Shown piece by piece: positions 54,405 to 63,274 of a stretch of DNA of 64,000 nt. This DNA is from Dysgonomonas sp. 511. Its GTDB lineage: Bacteria; Bacteroidota; Bacteroidia; Bacteroidales; Dysgonomonadaceae. Made by a program: the position numbers and the translations under genes. Under the pieces are notes generated by a model, which saw nothing but the letters and a program-made list of their open reading frames with translations, had not been told where the DNA came from and searched no databases. The first letter of the stretch is position 1, and each line of letters opens with the position of its first letter. The DNA is taken from positions 2,631 through 66,630 of the forward strand of contig NZ_QVMQ01000010.1 in NCBI RefSeq assembly GCF_010501105.1, read 5' to 3'.

Positions 54405-55331
54405 TTATTTCTTAATTATCCGTTTTTCTTCTTTCAGGTCTTTGACCATAGAGTCGAGGATACCATTGATGAAGGATGCACTTTTTGCTGTGCTGTACGA
54501 TTTAGATATATCTATATATTCGTTGAGTGTAACGCTTACCGGTATGGAGGGAAATGTGAGCAGCTCGGCTGTGGCTATCTGCATGATTACCATATCCATC
54601 ATGGCTATGCGCTCCGTCTCCCAGTTTTTCGTATATTTATCTATCAGGGCACGGTATTCTTTTCCGTTGAAAAGTGATTCGCGAAGCAGTTTAAATGCAA
54701 ATTCGCGGTCTGTTTCGTCTTTAAACATCGGCAGCAATTCCTGTTCTATGCCATTCTTGGGATCGAAACGTTTGATTGTTTTCAATACAAACGATTCTAC
54801 GATTTCTACATCATCGTTCCAATATAGGCTTTCGTCTTCGAGCGTATTGCAAAGTTCTTCGTTGGCCGATATGATTTGTTTGAATATTTTCCGCCAGAAC
54901 TCCCGGTCGATTTCGTAGCTATGATCGTTGTTTGCAGCATATTCCTTATATGCTTCCGAATCGAGGATATTATCGAGCAGGTTGCGCAAGAAAGCGTCAT
55001 GTTCGCTCCACGCAAATGGCCTGTCAGCCATATATTTCACGAAATAGACATTGTCGCGAAGCTGCTTTATAAAAAGGTTTTCTATCAGCCGCATATTGGG
55101 CGAACGGTCTTCTTCGGTAGGACGCAGTTTCGCTTTACGGGCTTCTATGCGTTGCTTGTAGGCATCGGTAAGCTCTACCATGAGCGCAAGTAAGTAGTAA
55201 TAAAGGTCGTAAGATTTTTGCAAGCTGAGCAAGAGCTCCGATTCGGCTTTTCTCAAGTCGGTAGTTTCACTGTGGCAACATGCAAATACTATTTGCACCA
55301 CCCTGATACGGATAAGAACGCGGTTTATCAT
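54405..55331 (-). CDS. nusB: Transcription antitermination factor NusB
   Basis: 308 residues, about twice the proteobacterial length but usual for Bacteroidota. The N-terminal half (MINRVLIRIRVVQIVFACCHSE) is lineage-specific. The C-terminal NusB domain has LFNGKEYRALIDKYTKNWETERIAMMDMVIMQIATAELL, followed by IPVSVTLNEYIDISKSYSTAKSASFINGILD. It acts in rRNA antitermination. Confidence 0.93.
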   Translation of the reverse strand: MINRVLIRIRVVQIVFACCHSETTDLRKAESELLLSLQKSYDLYYYLLALMVELTDAYKQRIEARKAKLRPTEEDRSPNMRLIENLFIKQLRDNVYFVKYMADRPFAWSEHDAFLRNLLDNILDSEAYKEYAANNDHSYEIDREFWRKIFKQIISANEELCNTLEDESLYWNDDVEIVESFVLKTIKRFDPKNGIEQELLPMFKDETDREFAFKLLRESLFNGKEYRALIDKYTKNWETERIAMMDMVIMQIATAELLTFPSIPVSVTLNEYIDISKSYSTAKSASFINGILDSMVKDLKEEKRIIKK

Positions 55332-55553
55332 TTTTTGTACTTATATAGCCTGTGGCATAAAAATATTTCAGCGGGCAAAATTAAGCATTTTTTTGTTATT
55401 GTACGTTCTTATACAGATAATAAATCGCTTAAAGGTAAAAAACTATCGGGGTCATTCTGGTTTTTCTATTTGTAAATCCTTTTTGTTTCAACAGGTTTCC
55501 GGCTAAAAGTTTATCTTTACATCATAGTTTATTAACATTAAAGAAAAAACAGC

Positions 55554-55979
55554 ATGAAAAGTGATCCTAAAGAATGTTTGTATTGCCAAAACAACGAAAC
55601 CTTACACAACCTGATGATCGAAATCGCCCCGTTGCGTGTTTCGCGTGCATTCTTATTCAAAGAACAGACCTACAGCGGACGTTGCCTTGTTGCTTATAAC
55701 GGGCATATCAACGACCTGAACGAACTCAGTGGCGACGAACTCAATGCCTTTATGACCGATGTGGCTCAGGTTACGCGTGCAATGGATAAGGTTTTCAGCC
55801 CCGAGAAAATCAACTATGGTGCATATTCGGACAAGTTGTCGCACCTGCATTTCCATCTTGTACCTAAATATATTGACGGGCCCGACTATGGTGGTACTTT
55901 CCAGATGAATCCGGATAAGGTTTATCTTTCGGATAGTGAATATGAGGAGATGATAGGGAAGATAAAGGCGGCGTTGTAG
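55554..55979 (+). CDS. HIT-family protein with CxxC
   Basis: 141 residues. The histidine triad is H97-L-H99-F-H101-L. An N-terminal C8-LY-C11 pair may bind metal. It is distinct from the Hint-like protein at 32 kb in length and in the N-terminus. It probably hydrolyses nucleotide phosphoramidates or dinucleotides. It is monocistronic and followed by a hairpin. Confidence 0.9.
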   Translation: MKSDPKECLYCQNNETLHNLMIEIAPLRVSRAFLFKEQTYSGRCLVAYNGHINDLNELSGDELNAFMTDVAQVTRAMDKVFSPEKINYGAYSDKLSHLHFHLVPKYIDGPDYGGTFQMNPDKVYLSDSEYEEMIGKIKAAL

Positions 55980-56008
55980 GTACTGAGGATATAATTATGA
56001 AACAGAAA

Positions 56009-56043
56009 CGAGGCTGTGACAAAATTAATTTGGAACAGCCTCG
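56009..56043. terminator. Hairpin between convergent HIT and der genes
   Basis: CGAGGCTGT (56009-56017) and ACAGCCTCG (56035-56043) form a 9-bp stem with a 17-base loop between convergent genes. There is no strong T-run, so it is a likely but not classic terminator. Confidence 0.6.
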
Positions 56044-56085
56044 CTTATATTCTCTATATCAGAAGAACAGATAAAAGTATTAGTC

Positions 56086-57399
56086 CTATTTTTCGCGTAT
56101 AAAAATATTTATCGGTGTGCCGGACAAATCCCAGTGATCGCGTATACGGTTTTCAAGGAAACGCTTATATGGGTCTTTAATCCATTGCGGCAGGTTGCAG
56201 AAGAAAACGAACGAAGGGATCTGCGTATTTGGCAACTGGGTTATATATTTTATTTTTATATACTTCCCTTTGTTCGACGGCGGCGGAGTATGCTCTATAA
56301 TCGGCAACATTACTTCGTTGAGTTTGTGAGTAGGAATACGCGTTTTGCGACGACCATATACCTCTTTTGCCACTTCGAGCACTTTCAATATACGCTGCTT
56401 GGTTTCGGCAGAAGCAAAGATGATAGGAAAATCGGTAAATGGTGCAAGTCGGTTGCGGATAGCATTTTCGAAGGTCTTGATAACTATCTGCTCTTTATTT
56501 TCCACCAAGTCCCATTTATTGACACAGACTACCAATCCCTTTTTATTCTTTTGGATAAGGGAAAATATATTCAAGTCCTGGCTTTCGATGCCCTTTGTGG
56601 CATCTATCATCAGAATACAAACATCCGAATTTTCGATAGCTTTGATAGAACGTATTACTGAATAGTATTCGAGGTCTTCGGTCACTTTTCCTTTCTTGCG
56701 GATACCGGCAGTATCTACGAGGTAGAAGTCCATGCCGAACTTGTCGAACCGTGTATATATCGAATCGCGCGTAGTACCGGCTATATCTGTCACTATGTTG
56801 CGTTCTTCCCCTATCAAGGCATTCAGCAACGACGATTTACCGGCATTTGGGCGTCCTACAATAGCGATACGAGGAATTTCCTCTAATTGCTCATCTTCAC
56901 CCTTTTTCGTAAACTTAGTAATGATGATATCGAGCAGATCTCCTGTGCCCGAACCGTTTATAGCCGACACATTGATAGGATCGCCAAGCCCCAATGCATA
57001 AAATTCTGCCGAATGTGCATGCAGGTTGAAATTGTCGGCTTTGTTAGAAACCAGCAATACAGGCTTTTTGGTACGGCGCAACATGTTGCCCACCCCCATA
57101 TCGAGGTCAGTCAGCCCGTTCATTACATCTACCATGAAGAGTATAACGTCTGCTTCTTCGATTGCGATGGATACTTGTTTGTTTATTTCACTCTCGAAAA
57201 CATCGTCGGAATTGACCACCCATCCTCCGGTATCGACCAGAGAAAACTCTTGCCCGCCCCACTCTGTTTTTCCATATTGGCGGTCGCGCGTGGTTCCCGA
57301 AGTTTCGTCTACAATAGCTTGCCGGCTCTCGGTCAAACGATTAAACAAGGTGGACTTGCCTACATTAGGCCGCCCGACTATAGCTACTAAATTTCCCAT
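56086..57399 (-). CDS. der: Ribosome-biogenesis GTPase Der (EngA)
   Basis: 437 residues with two GTPase domains. G1 motifs are GRPNVGKST (8-16) and [10 protein letters not shown]3 motifs are DTGGW and DTAGI; G4 motifs are NKAD and NKWD. A C-terminal KH-like domain ([22 protein letters not shown]) closes it. It is needed for 50S assembly. A TACCTTTG box at 57429-57436 lies 30 bp upstream. Confidence 0.97.
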   Translation of the reverse strand: MGNLVAIVGRPNVGKSTLFNRLTESRQAIVDETSGTTRDRQYGKTEWGGQEFSLVDTGGWVVNSDDVFESEINKQVSIAIEEADVILFMVDVMNGLTDLDMGVGNMLRRTKKPVLLVSNKADNFNLHAHSAEFYALGLGDPINVSAINGSGTGDLLDIIITKFTKKGEDEQLEEIPRIAIVGRPNAGKSSLLNALIGEERNIVTDIAGTTRDSIYTRFDKFGMDFYLVDTAGIRKKGKVTEDLEYYSVIRSIKAIENSDVCILMIDATKGIESQDLNIFSLIQKNKKGLVVCVNKWDLVENKEQIVIKTFENAIRNRLAPFTDFPIIFASAETKQRILKVLEVAKEVYGRRKTRIPTHKLNEVMLPIIEHTPPPSNKGKYIKIKYITQLPNTQIPSFVFFCNLPQWIKDPYKRFLENRIRDHWDLSGTPINIFIREK

Positions 57400-57428
57400 A
57401 ATTTGTTATATTATCTCTAAAACAGGTG

Positions 57429-57436
57429 CAAAGGTA
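57429..57436 (-). promoter_or_regulatory. -7 box for der
   Basis: TACCTTTG on the minus strand (TAnnTTTG), 30 bp upstream of the der start. Confidence 0.6.
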
Positions 57437-57500
57437 GGTATTTTTAGCGGAACTTCGTTTCCTTAATCCAAATTCTTATGTATTATTGTCCAGCTATTTG

Positions 57501-58076
57501 CTATTCGAAGATGGTATTGCGTGTAGCGAAGATTAAGGTATCCGATATGTTTTTCATCTCCGATATTGTTCCGAATCCGGCTTCTTCTGCGGCTGTATCT
57601 CCGGTCATGTCTCTCATTGGCTTTGCCTGTTGGACAACGAAATCTCCCTCACCATTTTTCTTATACGTGATGTAATGTTGTCGTACGGTAAGGTAATTAT
57701 TGCCTCCTTCGGCAAAATATAACCATTCGCCTCTTTTATAGATATAGAGTGAACTGCCTTCAAATTTGTAAGGGCTTCTTTCAGGTTTGGCAAGGGCCGA
57801 TTGTGAGTCCAGAATAATGTCGTCGCCTGAAAATGCTATTGTACTGCCGTTGAGCGCTTCATATACAGGTAGCGATGCTGTAAACAGTTTTTTCAGCCGG
57901 CTTGGTATATCGTTATATGCAACTTCGATTCCTCCGGCTTCTTCCGAACCTACATACATCTTAGGATTTTCTACTATGGAGTAGCTGTACCTGAGGTTCT
58001 CTTTTTCGTCATCGCCGCACGACATGCACACAAACAACAATAACACTGATATATATATTGCGATATTATATTTCAT
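57501..58076 (-). CDS. Lipoprotein of unknown function, paralogue 1
   Basis: 191 residues. A signal peptide with lipobox (FVCMSCGDDE, Cys20) and an acidic linker follow the usual surface-lipoprotein plan. The remainder is beta-rich (SLYIYKRGEWLYFAEGGNNYL). It is weakly but recognisably related to the neighbouring gene in the order of EV.YN....R...LF, S.Y......I.F and LFV...EIFVAQG segments. It lies seven bases downstream of it. Function unknown. Confidence 0.75.
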   Translation of the reverse strand: MKYNIAIYISVLLLFVCMSCGDDEKENLRYSYSIVENPKMYVGSEEAGGIEVAYNDIPSRLKKLFTASLPVYEALNGSTIAFSGDDIILDSQSALAKPERSPYKFEGSSLYIYKRGEWLYFAEGGNNYLTVRQHYITYKKNGEGDFVVQQAKPMRDMTGDTAAEEAGFGTISEMKNISDTLIFATRNTIFE

Positions 58077-58083
58077 ATTCCAA

Positions 58084-58671
58084 TCAATTATAGAGATAGA
58101 TCATATTGCACCAGGCAATGGTATCTTCCTGATTTTTAAAATCTTCCTTTTTGTCATACCCTGCACGCTTAAGCACTTTCTCCAAATCCATTTTTTCGGA
58201 CGTGACATAGATTGTGTCTATCTTCCCATCTTCTTTCACTTTAGGATGGCGAACCATCGTACGGGTATAATACAGGTTGGTTTCGCTGGTTCCTTGCGCT
58301 ACAAATATTTCATCTCTATTGGTATTCAGCACGAATAAAGAATCGTCGCGAAATAAATAATCGGATTTTATCTTCATCGTTCGGGTGGTGTAGGTTATAT
58401 GCTTTTCGTAGAACTCTATTGTACGCTCATTGTATAATGAGGGTGCATAAATAGTTTTGAAGAAATGAGTAAGTAAGTTTCTGTCGTACATATTATTGAA
58501 GACAATCGGTTCGGCTCCTTTTTCGGAATTTCCATTATAAACCATAAAATCGGATACATCTATAGATCTTACAGTAAACTCGCGGCGCTCATCTTCATCG
58601 TCTCCACCGCATGCGGCAAAGGCCAGTAGAACTAATACCAATGTAAAAGAAAAAAATATGCTCTGCTTCAT
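58084..58671 (-). CDS. Lipoprotein of unknown function, paralogue 2
   Basis: 195 residues. The lipobox is AFAACGGDDEDE (Cys21), with an acidic stretch behind the cysteine that in Bacteroidota can direct surface export. It is a beta-rich protein without enzyme motifs. It leads a two-gene operon with its paralogue. The -7 box TATATTTG lies 28 bp upstream. Confidence 0.75.
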   Translation of the reverse strand: MKQSIFFSFTLVLVLLAFAACGGDDEDERREFTVRSIDVSDFMVYNGNSEKGAEPIVFNNMYDRNLLTHFFKTIYAPSLYNERTIEFYEKHITYTTRTMKIKSDYLFRDDSLFVLNTNRDEIFVAQGTSETNLYYTRTMVRHPKVKEDGKIDTIYVTSEKMDLEKVLKRAGYDKKEDFKNQEDTIAWCNMIYLYN

Positions 58672-58698
58672 TTTCCGGCACGATAACTAATTATAGTG

Positions 58699-58706
58699 CA
58701 AATATA
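58699..58706 (-). promoter_or_regulatory. -7 box for the lipoprotein pair
   Basis: TATATTTG on the minus strand (TAnnTTTG), 28 bp upstream of the start codon. Confidence 0.6.
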
Positions 58707-58787
58707 GATAAAATTATTTCAGTAGAATTTAAACAGGCTCGAAGAAAATACTTGCGGCCTTACAATTCATAAACCGCAACTTATCTT

Positions 58788-58795
58788 TACCTTTG
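58788..58795 (+). promoter_or_regulatory. -7 box for rnpA
   Basis: TACCTTTG (TAnnTTTG). Transcription would begin near 58801, so the GTG at 58800 is unlikely as start and ATG 58815 is preferred. Confidence 0.55.
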
Positions 58796-58814
58796 TTTTG
58801 TGAATATAAAATTG

Positions 58815-59252
58815 ATGGACAAAACGATTCTGGCTACAAGAAATACATTTGAAAAGAGAGAGAGGCTATGCAGCAAGAAGTCTAACGACAGGCTCTTTGC
58901 TTCGGGCAAGTCGTTTATCTCTTATCCGCTTCGTATCGTATATTTTATGCACGATGGAGAGGGTAATACGCAAAGCAGCAGGGCATCTGTCCTTATCAGC
59001 GTGTCGAAAAAGAAATTTAAGCGTGCCGTAAAACGCAACAGGGTAAAAAGGCTTATACGCGAATCATACCGCTTGAACAAGCATGATTTTGTATATAAAC
59101 TGGATAGTTGCAATAAATATATAGATATTGCTTTCTTGTACTTAAAAAACGAACTGCCCGAATTTGCTGAAGTACAAAAAGCGATGCAAAAAGCTTTGAT
59201 GATATTGGACGGAAAAGTAACGGAGGATGTAGATGAAAAAAATACTCTCTAA
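58815..59252 (+). CDS. rnpA: Ribonuclease P protein component
   Basis: 145 residues. The RNA-binding signature [24 protein letters not shown] and the N-terminal [16 protein letters not shown] pattern are clear. It is the protein subunit that assists the RNase P ribozyme in maturing tRNA 5' ends. The 3' end overlaps yidD by 20 bp, the usual coupling. The rnpB RNA is not in the window. Confidence 0.95.
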   Translation: MDKTILATRNTFEKRERLCSKKSNDRLFASGKSFISYPLRIVYFMHDGEGNTQSSRASVLISVSKKKFKRAVKRNRVKRLIRESYRLNKHDFVYKLDSCNKYIDIAFLYLKNELPEFAEVQKAMQKALMILDGKVTEDVDEKNTL

Positions 59253-59454
59253 GATATTATTATTGCCTATCTACTTCTATAAGTATAGCATATCGCCTAT
59301 GCTGCCACCGTCGTGCAGGTATTCGCCTACCTGTTCGGAATATGCAATAGAAGCCATAAAAAAGCATGGACCCGCCAAAGGATTATGGCTTGCTATAAAG
59401 AGGCTTGCACGCTGCAATCCGTGGGGCGGGCATGGATATGATCCTGTGCCTTAA
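59233..59454 (+). CDS. yidD: YidD membrane-protein insertion factor
   Basis: 73 residues. Family motifs are [26 protein letters not shown] and [14 protein letters not shown]. An N-terminal amphipathic hydrophobic helix attaches it to the membrane near YidC. The gene overlaps rnpA. Confidence 0.96.
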   Translation: MKKILSKILLLPIYFYKYSISPMLPPSCRYSPTCSEYAIEAIKKHGPAKGLWLAIKRLARCNPWGGHGYDPVP

Positions 59455-59489
59455 ATCCTGGCAAGGGCTGTAAATACAGAAAAGAATCT

Positions 59490-60305
59490 CTAATTATCGC
59501 TTTCCATATATTTATCCAATCCATTCTTACAACGTACAACCTTATTTGCTATTGCGTCTTCCAGTATAGCCAGGTTGACAGGTTCGCGCTCTCTGCTACT
59601 AAAGGGATGCTCGATATGATATTCCACTGCACCAAATTTGATGAATTGCCTTCTATCTCCCAGATTTATCAGACGGGCGGCAACTTCGCTATCTTCTCTG
59701 CCCCAACCGGTCATATCTTCGTTGTAGCCGTTGACGGCAATAAGATCTTCGCGCCAGAAAGCCATGTTACAGCCTTTTACGTAATAAGGGTCGTCGGTGC
59801 GATAGCGAAAGCGATAATAATTTCTCAAAAAGCTCACTCTCAACCCATTTAAATGATTGATTATCCCTTTGGTAAATATGGATATGTCTGTTTTCTTTCC
59901 GGATAGTACGGTTGCACTTAGGTCATCGTCCATCTTCACCCTGCTACCCGATACAAAACAGCCTTTGCGGCTAAAGTCCAGATGGTCTTGAACGAAATGT
60001 TTTTCTAAAACGATATCGCCATCTATTTGTATAATATAGTCGCCCGTAGCCTTAGCTATGGCTTTGTTTCTGATAGCTGCCAGACGGAAACCCGTATCTT
60101 CGTGCCATACGTGTATCAGGGGGCATGGAAACCCTTCGCGAACTTTATTTATCAAGTCGGTAGTATCTTGTTTCGAGCCATCGTCGGCAACGACAACCTC
60201 TGTAGGTAATATTTTCTGGTGGGCAATACTCTTGAGGCAAACGTCCAATGCTTGCGGCCAGTTATATGTAGATACTATGAGGGTTACTGTAGGATAAGGT
60301 TTCAT
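59490..60305 (-). CDS. Family 2 glycosyltransferase
   Basis: 271 residues, GT-A fold. VTLIVSTYNWPQALDVCLKSIAHQ, EVVVADDGS, the IQIDGD metal-binding DxD and CNMAFWREDLIAVNGYNEDMTGWGREDSEVAARL acceptor-side motif. No membrane helices. It is the last of three convergent-direction minus-strand genes for surface polysaccharide or glycan assembly; substrate unknown. Confidence 0.9.
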   Translation of the reverse strand: MKPYPTVTLIVSTYNWPQALDVCLKSIAHQKILPTEVVVADDGSKQDTTDLINKVREGFPCPLIHVWHEDTGFRLAAIRNKAIAKATGDYIIQIDGDIVLEKHFVQDHLDFSRKGCFVSGSRVKMDDDLSATVLSGKKTDISIFTKGIINHLNGLRVSFLRNYYRFRYRTDDPYYVKGCNMAFWREDLIAVNGYNEDMTGWGREDSEVAARLINLGDRRQFIKFGAVEYHIEHPFSSREREPVNLAILEDAIANKVVRCKNGLDKYMESDN

Positions 60306-60317
60306 ATATATCGGTTT

Positions 60318-61115
60318 TTATTTTCTTGCAATGTTTTCTTTGAATGGTATATATCGCTCCCAAAAAAGCGGATCGCATTGTATATATGCATGGCAACCAA
60401 AGGGCAGCACTTCTTTCATATATTCAAATGCCCTGGCCGGCTGGTTTTCGAAAGAAAAAGCAAGTGCCTCTTCCCATCCCGGTTTTTTGAAAGGCTTATA
60501 GATGCCCGGTGCTTCTAACGACCAAAATATATCTTCGTGAAAGAAATGGCTTTCGTTATCAATATACATCTGCAACAGGGCTTTGTCTACTTTCGATAAG
60601 ACTTTTATGAAAGTTTCTACATTCCTAAGGGATAAGCCTCCGTTGCCGACATTATTGAAATGGCGCCAACGCAGAAGTTTTTCGCGACGTATAAATGGTT
60701 TTAACCAGTCGAATGCAAATTTATATATGTTATACTTTTCCAACTTACGCGGTTCGTACCAGGGAGCGCCTACGTAGTCGTATCCTTTGTTGCACCAATA
60801 TCGAAGCCGGGGGGTAAATAGATATGCATCTGCCTGATGAATAAGAATATACCGATAAGACTCAAACCGCTTATAAAATTCTATATTAAGCATTAATTTA
60901 TTGTATCCCTGCAAACCGGCAAAAAAGCTATCATCGAAACGCTCTGTTTCTATACCCGAAAAAGATTGAAAGCTATCGTCAAAGACAAAAGAATGAGGGG
61001 CTATAAACCGCCTTTCGAATCCTTCGGTCATCGCTATTGCCTGACGAAAAGCCATTTGCTCAATTCCATCCAGGGGCTTGTAGACGGGAAATATAACAAG
61101 ACAGGATTGCTTCAT
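60318..61115 (-). CDS. DUF5672-type putative glycosyltransferase
   Basis: 265 residues. LMLNIEFYKRFESYRYILIHQADAYLF, DYVGAPWYEP and VGNGGLSLRNVETFIKVL, then HFFHEDIFW, are the conserved segments of this family. They resemble the nucleotide-sugar and acceptor regions of GT-A enzymes. It lies between two glycosyltransferases with gaps of 12 and 2 bp, so it is in one operon with them. Confidence 0.82.
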   Translation of the reverse strand: MKQSCLVIFPVYKPLDGIEQMAFRQAIAMTEGFERRFIAPHSFVFDDSFQSFSGIETERFDDSFFAGLQGYNKLMLNIEFYKRFESYRYILIHQADAYLFTPRLRYWCNKGYDYVGAPWYEPRKLEKYNIYKFAFDWLKPFIRREKLLRWRHFNNVGNGGLSLRNVETFIKVLSKVDKALLQMYIDNESHFFHEDIFWSLEAPGIYKPFKKPGWEEALAFSFENQPARAFEYMKEVLPFGCHAYIQCDPLFWERYIPFKENIARK

Positions 61116-61117
61116 TA

Positions 61118-62314
61118 TTAGTCTTCCTTTACATCAAATATTTCATCCAATTGTTTATACCTCACTTCGGGATTAAAGTAAATCTTAAACAAGTCGTAGC
61201 CTAGTTTGCTTTGTTCTTCATACAAACGTGAATCACTAATCAGTTTCATAATATTACCGGCAAATTCTTCGGCAGTGTTGCTCAACAAGCATCCATTATT
61301 AAGTTTGTTTGGCAAACCATCTATTCCCCGTTGGGTACACACAACCGGCAATCCGAAAGACAATGCTTCGAGCACTTTCAGTTTAATGCCTGTACCTTCG
61401 AGCATCGGGCAAATAGCTATGCGCGACTTGGCATACATTTCTCCCAAGTCTTTGGCAAAGTGTATCTTCTCCACATTTGGATAGTCTTCCTTTATATATT
61501 CGTTGATTTTGCCGACGACACATATCTTCAGGTTTTGAGGCAACAACGGGTATATATCTGCAAAAAACCATTTGGAAGACATTTGGTTCCACGGGTTTTC
61601 GCTTGCAACATATATAATATCATATTCTTTTTCTTTCCCATTGTATTCTCCATCTTTATTCAATACAAAAAGAGGCATATTGGGCACAAGCCTGACTTTG
61701 GTATTATGAAGAAACTGGGTAAAGATATACATCTCATCTATAGATACAGCCCACACCTCATCGAAAAATGAAAGATTTTCCATCTCCGTTTGAAAATATT
61801 TCCCTATATGCTTTTTCTTTTTAGGGTCTCTGGCTGCATGTATTGTAAGAAAATCGTGTGTATCGACTATAACTTTAGCTCCTTTCAGGTTTTTACTGTA
61901 TTTTATCAGATTGACCCACAATACATAGTTGATAACGATATAATCATATCTATTCTCCTGTAATACTTTTTCGAAGGTCTTGCGTAAATAAAAGGTGCAA
62001 AATGAACGGAATATTGGCGACCCGCCATAATATCTCCTCTTTATATATTCAGGTATTTTATAAGTAAACAAACGTTTTATGAAATTAGTCTTCGGCGGTT
62101 TCAGTTCTTCCCAGAAAACTCTGTCAACAAGTTTTGTGTCCAACATTTTCTGAGGAAGGTCATCTTCCCATTTTATATTCCAATTCTTAATTCCAAAAAA
62201 ATCAACATGAAATTCCCGTGACTTGAAATACTGAAGAAGAGATATAACCCGTGTCACATTTCCTGCATTATTTTTCAGTGACATTTTGGGCATGAAATAA
62301 AGTATCTGTTTCAT
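61118..62314 (-). CDS. Family 4-like glycosyltransferase (GT-B)
   Basis: 398 residues. The C-terminal Rossmann half has RIAICPMLEGTGIKLKVLEALSFGLPVVCTQRGIDGLP, the donor-binding EALSFGLPVV motif. The N-terminal half has the looser LRDFF..V-type pattern of GT4. No signal peptide. It heads the three-gene minus-strand operon with a TATCTTTG box 23 bp upstream, divergent from the next genes. Confidence 0.88.
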   Translation of the reverse strand: MKQILYFMPKMSLKNNAGNVTRVISLLQYFKSREFHVDFFGIKNWNIKWEDDLPQKMLDTKLVDRVFWEELKPPKTNFIKRLFTYKIPEYIKRRYYGGSPIFRSFCTFYLRKTFEKVLQENRYDYIVINYVLWVNLIKYSKNLKGAKVIVDTHDFLTIHAARDPKKKKHIGKYFQTEMENLSFFDEVWAVSIDEMYIFTQFLHNTKVRLVPNMPLFVLNKDGEYNGKEKEYDIIYVASENPWNQMSSKWFFADIYPLLPQNLKICVVGKINEYIKEDYPNVEKIHFAKDLGEMYAKSRIAICPMLEGTGIKLKVLEALSFGLPVVCTQRGIDGLPNKLNNGCLLSNTAEEFAGNIMKLISDSRLYEEQSKLGYDLFKIYFNPEVRYKQLDEIFDVKED

Positions 62315-62336
62315 CGAACTACATATGTTTTCGACA

Positions 62337-62395
62337 CAAAGATAACAAAGTTATAGAACTTTCATGTGCAAGTATCTACAATTAAATTATCTTTG
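62337..62395. promoter_or_regulatory. Divergent -7 boxes between glycosyltransferase operons
   Basis: TATCTTTG occurs on the minus strand at 62337-62344 (23 bp before the GT4 start) and on the plus strand at 62388-62395 (18 bp before the gene at 62413). Two back-to-back promoters are likely. Confidence 0.65.
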
Positions 62396-62412
62396 TAGAA
62401 AAAATAAGACAG

Positions 62413-63270
62413 ATGAATAATGCAGAAATAAAAGTCGGATATCTGGTATCTTATGACTATAAATACATAGAATATTCTCTCCCTACTGTCTATCAGCACG
62501 CTGATTCTATAACTATTGCGGTGGACAAGGACAGGCTGACATGGGCTGGTGAAAAATTCGATATACCCGATTCATTTTTCCAATGGATAAAAGAATTTGA
62601 TAAGGAAAAGAAAATAAAGATATATGAAGACTCCTTCTATGTATCTAATCTTACTACAATGGAATGCGATACCCGGGAACGCAAGATGTTATCCCGGTTT
62701 ATGGGAGAAGGTGGTTGGCATATACAAGTAGACTCTGATGAATACTTCCTCGATTTTCCGGCCTTCATCAATCACATTAGATCTCTGGATATAAATAAAC
62801 CGACTGCTATATACGGAGAGTTCATTACAATATTCAAATATGACGAAACAGGGATGTTCTTGATAGACTCAAACGAACCTTTTGCCCTAGCCACAAATAA
62901 CCCTGTGTATATTGCAGCAAGGAGAACCGATGAAAGTATTAACGATACAGTACATTATACAAATTTTAAAGTTTTGCACCAAAGCTGGGGGCGTTCGGAA
63001 GCCGAGATAGCTTTGAAAATGAAAAACTGGTCTCATTCCGACGATTTTAATACAGATGCATATCTTAATTTTTGGAAGGCCATCAACAAGCACACCTACA
63101 ATTACATACAAAACTTTCATCCACTAGATCCCCCTGCGTGGAAAAAACTCGAATATTTCGAAGGCTCTGATATTCCTTCTTTGATAGAAAAGGTGAAAGA
63201 AAACCAGAAAAAGAAAAACGAAAAGAAAAAAAATAAATCTTTCTTTTCCTTCTTTGCTAAGAAAAGATAA
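62413..63270 (+). CDS. Glycosyltransferase-like protein
   Basis: 285 residues. It has KVGYLVSYDYKYIEYSLPTVYQHADSITIAVDKDR, the start of a GT2-like fold. GGWHIQVDSDEYFLDFPAFINHI contains a DSDE acidic motif in the place of DxD. The last ~30 residues are Lys-rich (QKKKNEKKKNKSFFSFFAKKR). I take it for a GT-A-like enzyme of the surface-glycan cluster; the donor is unknown. It is followed after four bases by the next gene. Confidence 0.75.
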   Translation: MNNAEIKVGYLVSYDYKYIEYSLPTVYQHADSITIAVDKDRLTWAGEKFDIPDSFFQWIKEFDKEKKIKIYEDSFYVSNLTTMECDTRERKMLSRFMGEGGWHIQVDSDEYFLDFPAFINHIRSLDINKPTAIYGEFITIFKYDETGMFLIDSNEPFALATNNPVYIAARRTDESINDTVHYTNFKVLHQSWGRSEAEIALKMKNWSHSDDFNTDAYLNFWKAINKHTYNYIQNFHPLDPPAWKKLEYFEGSDIPSLIEKVKENQKKKNEKKKNKSFFSFFAKKR

Positions 63271-63274
63271 AGCA

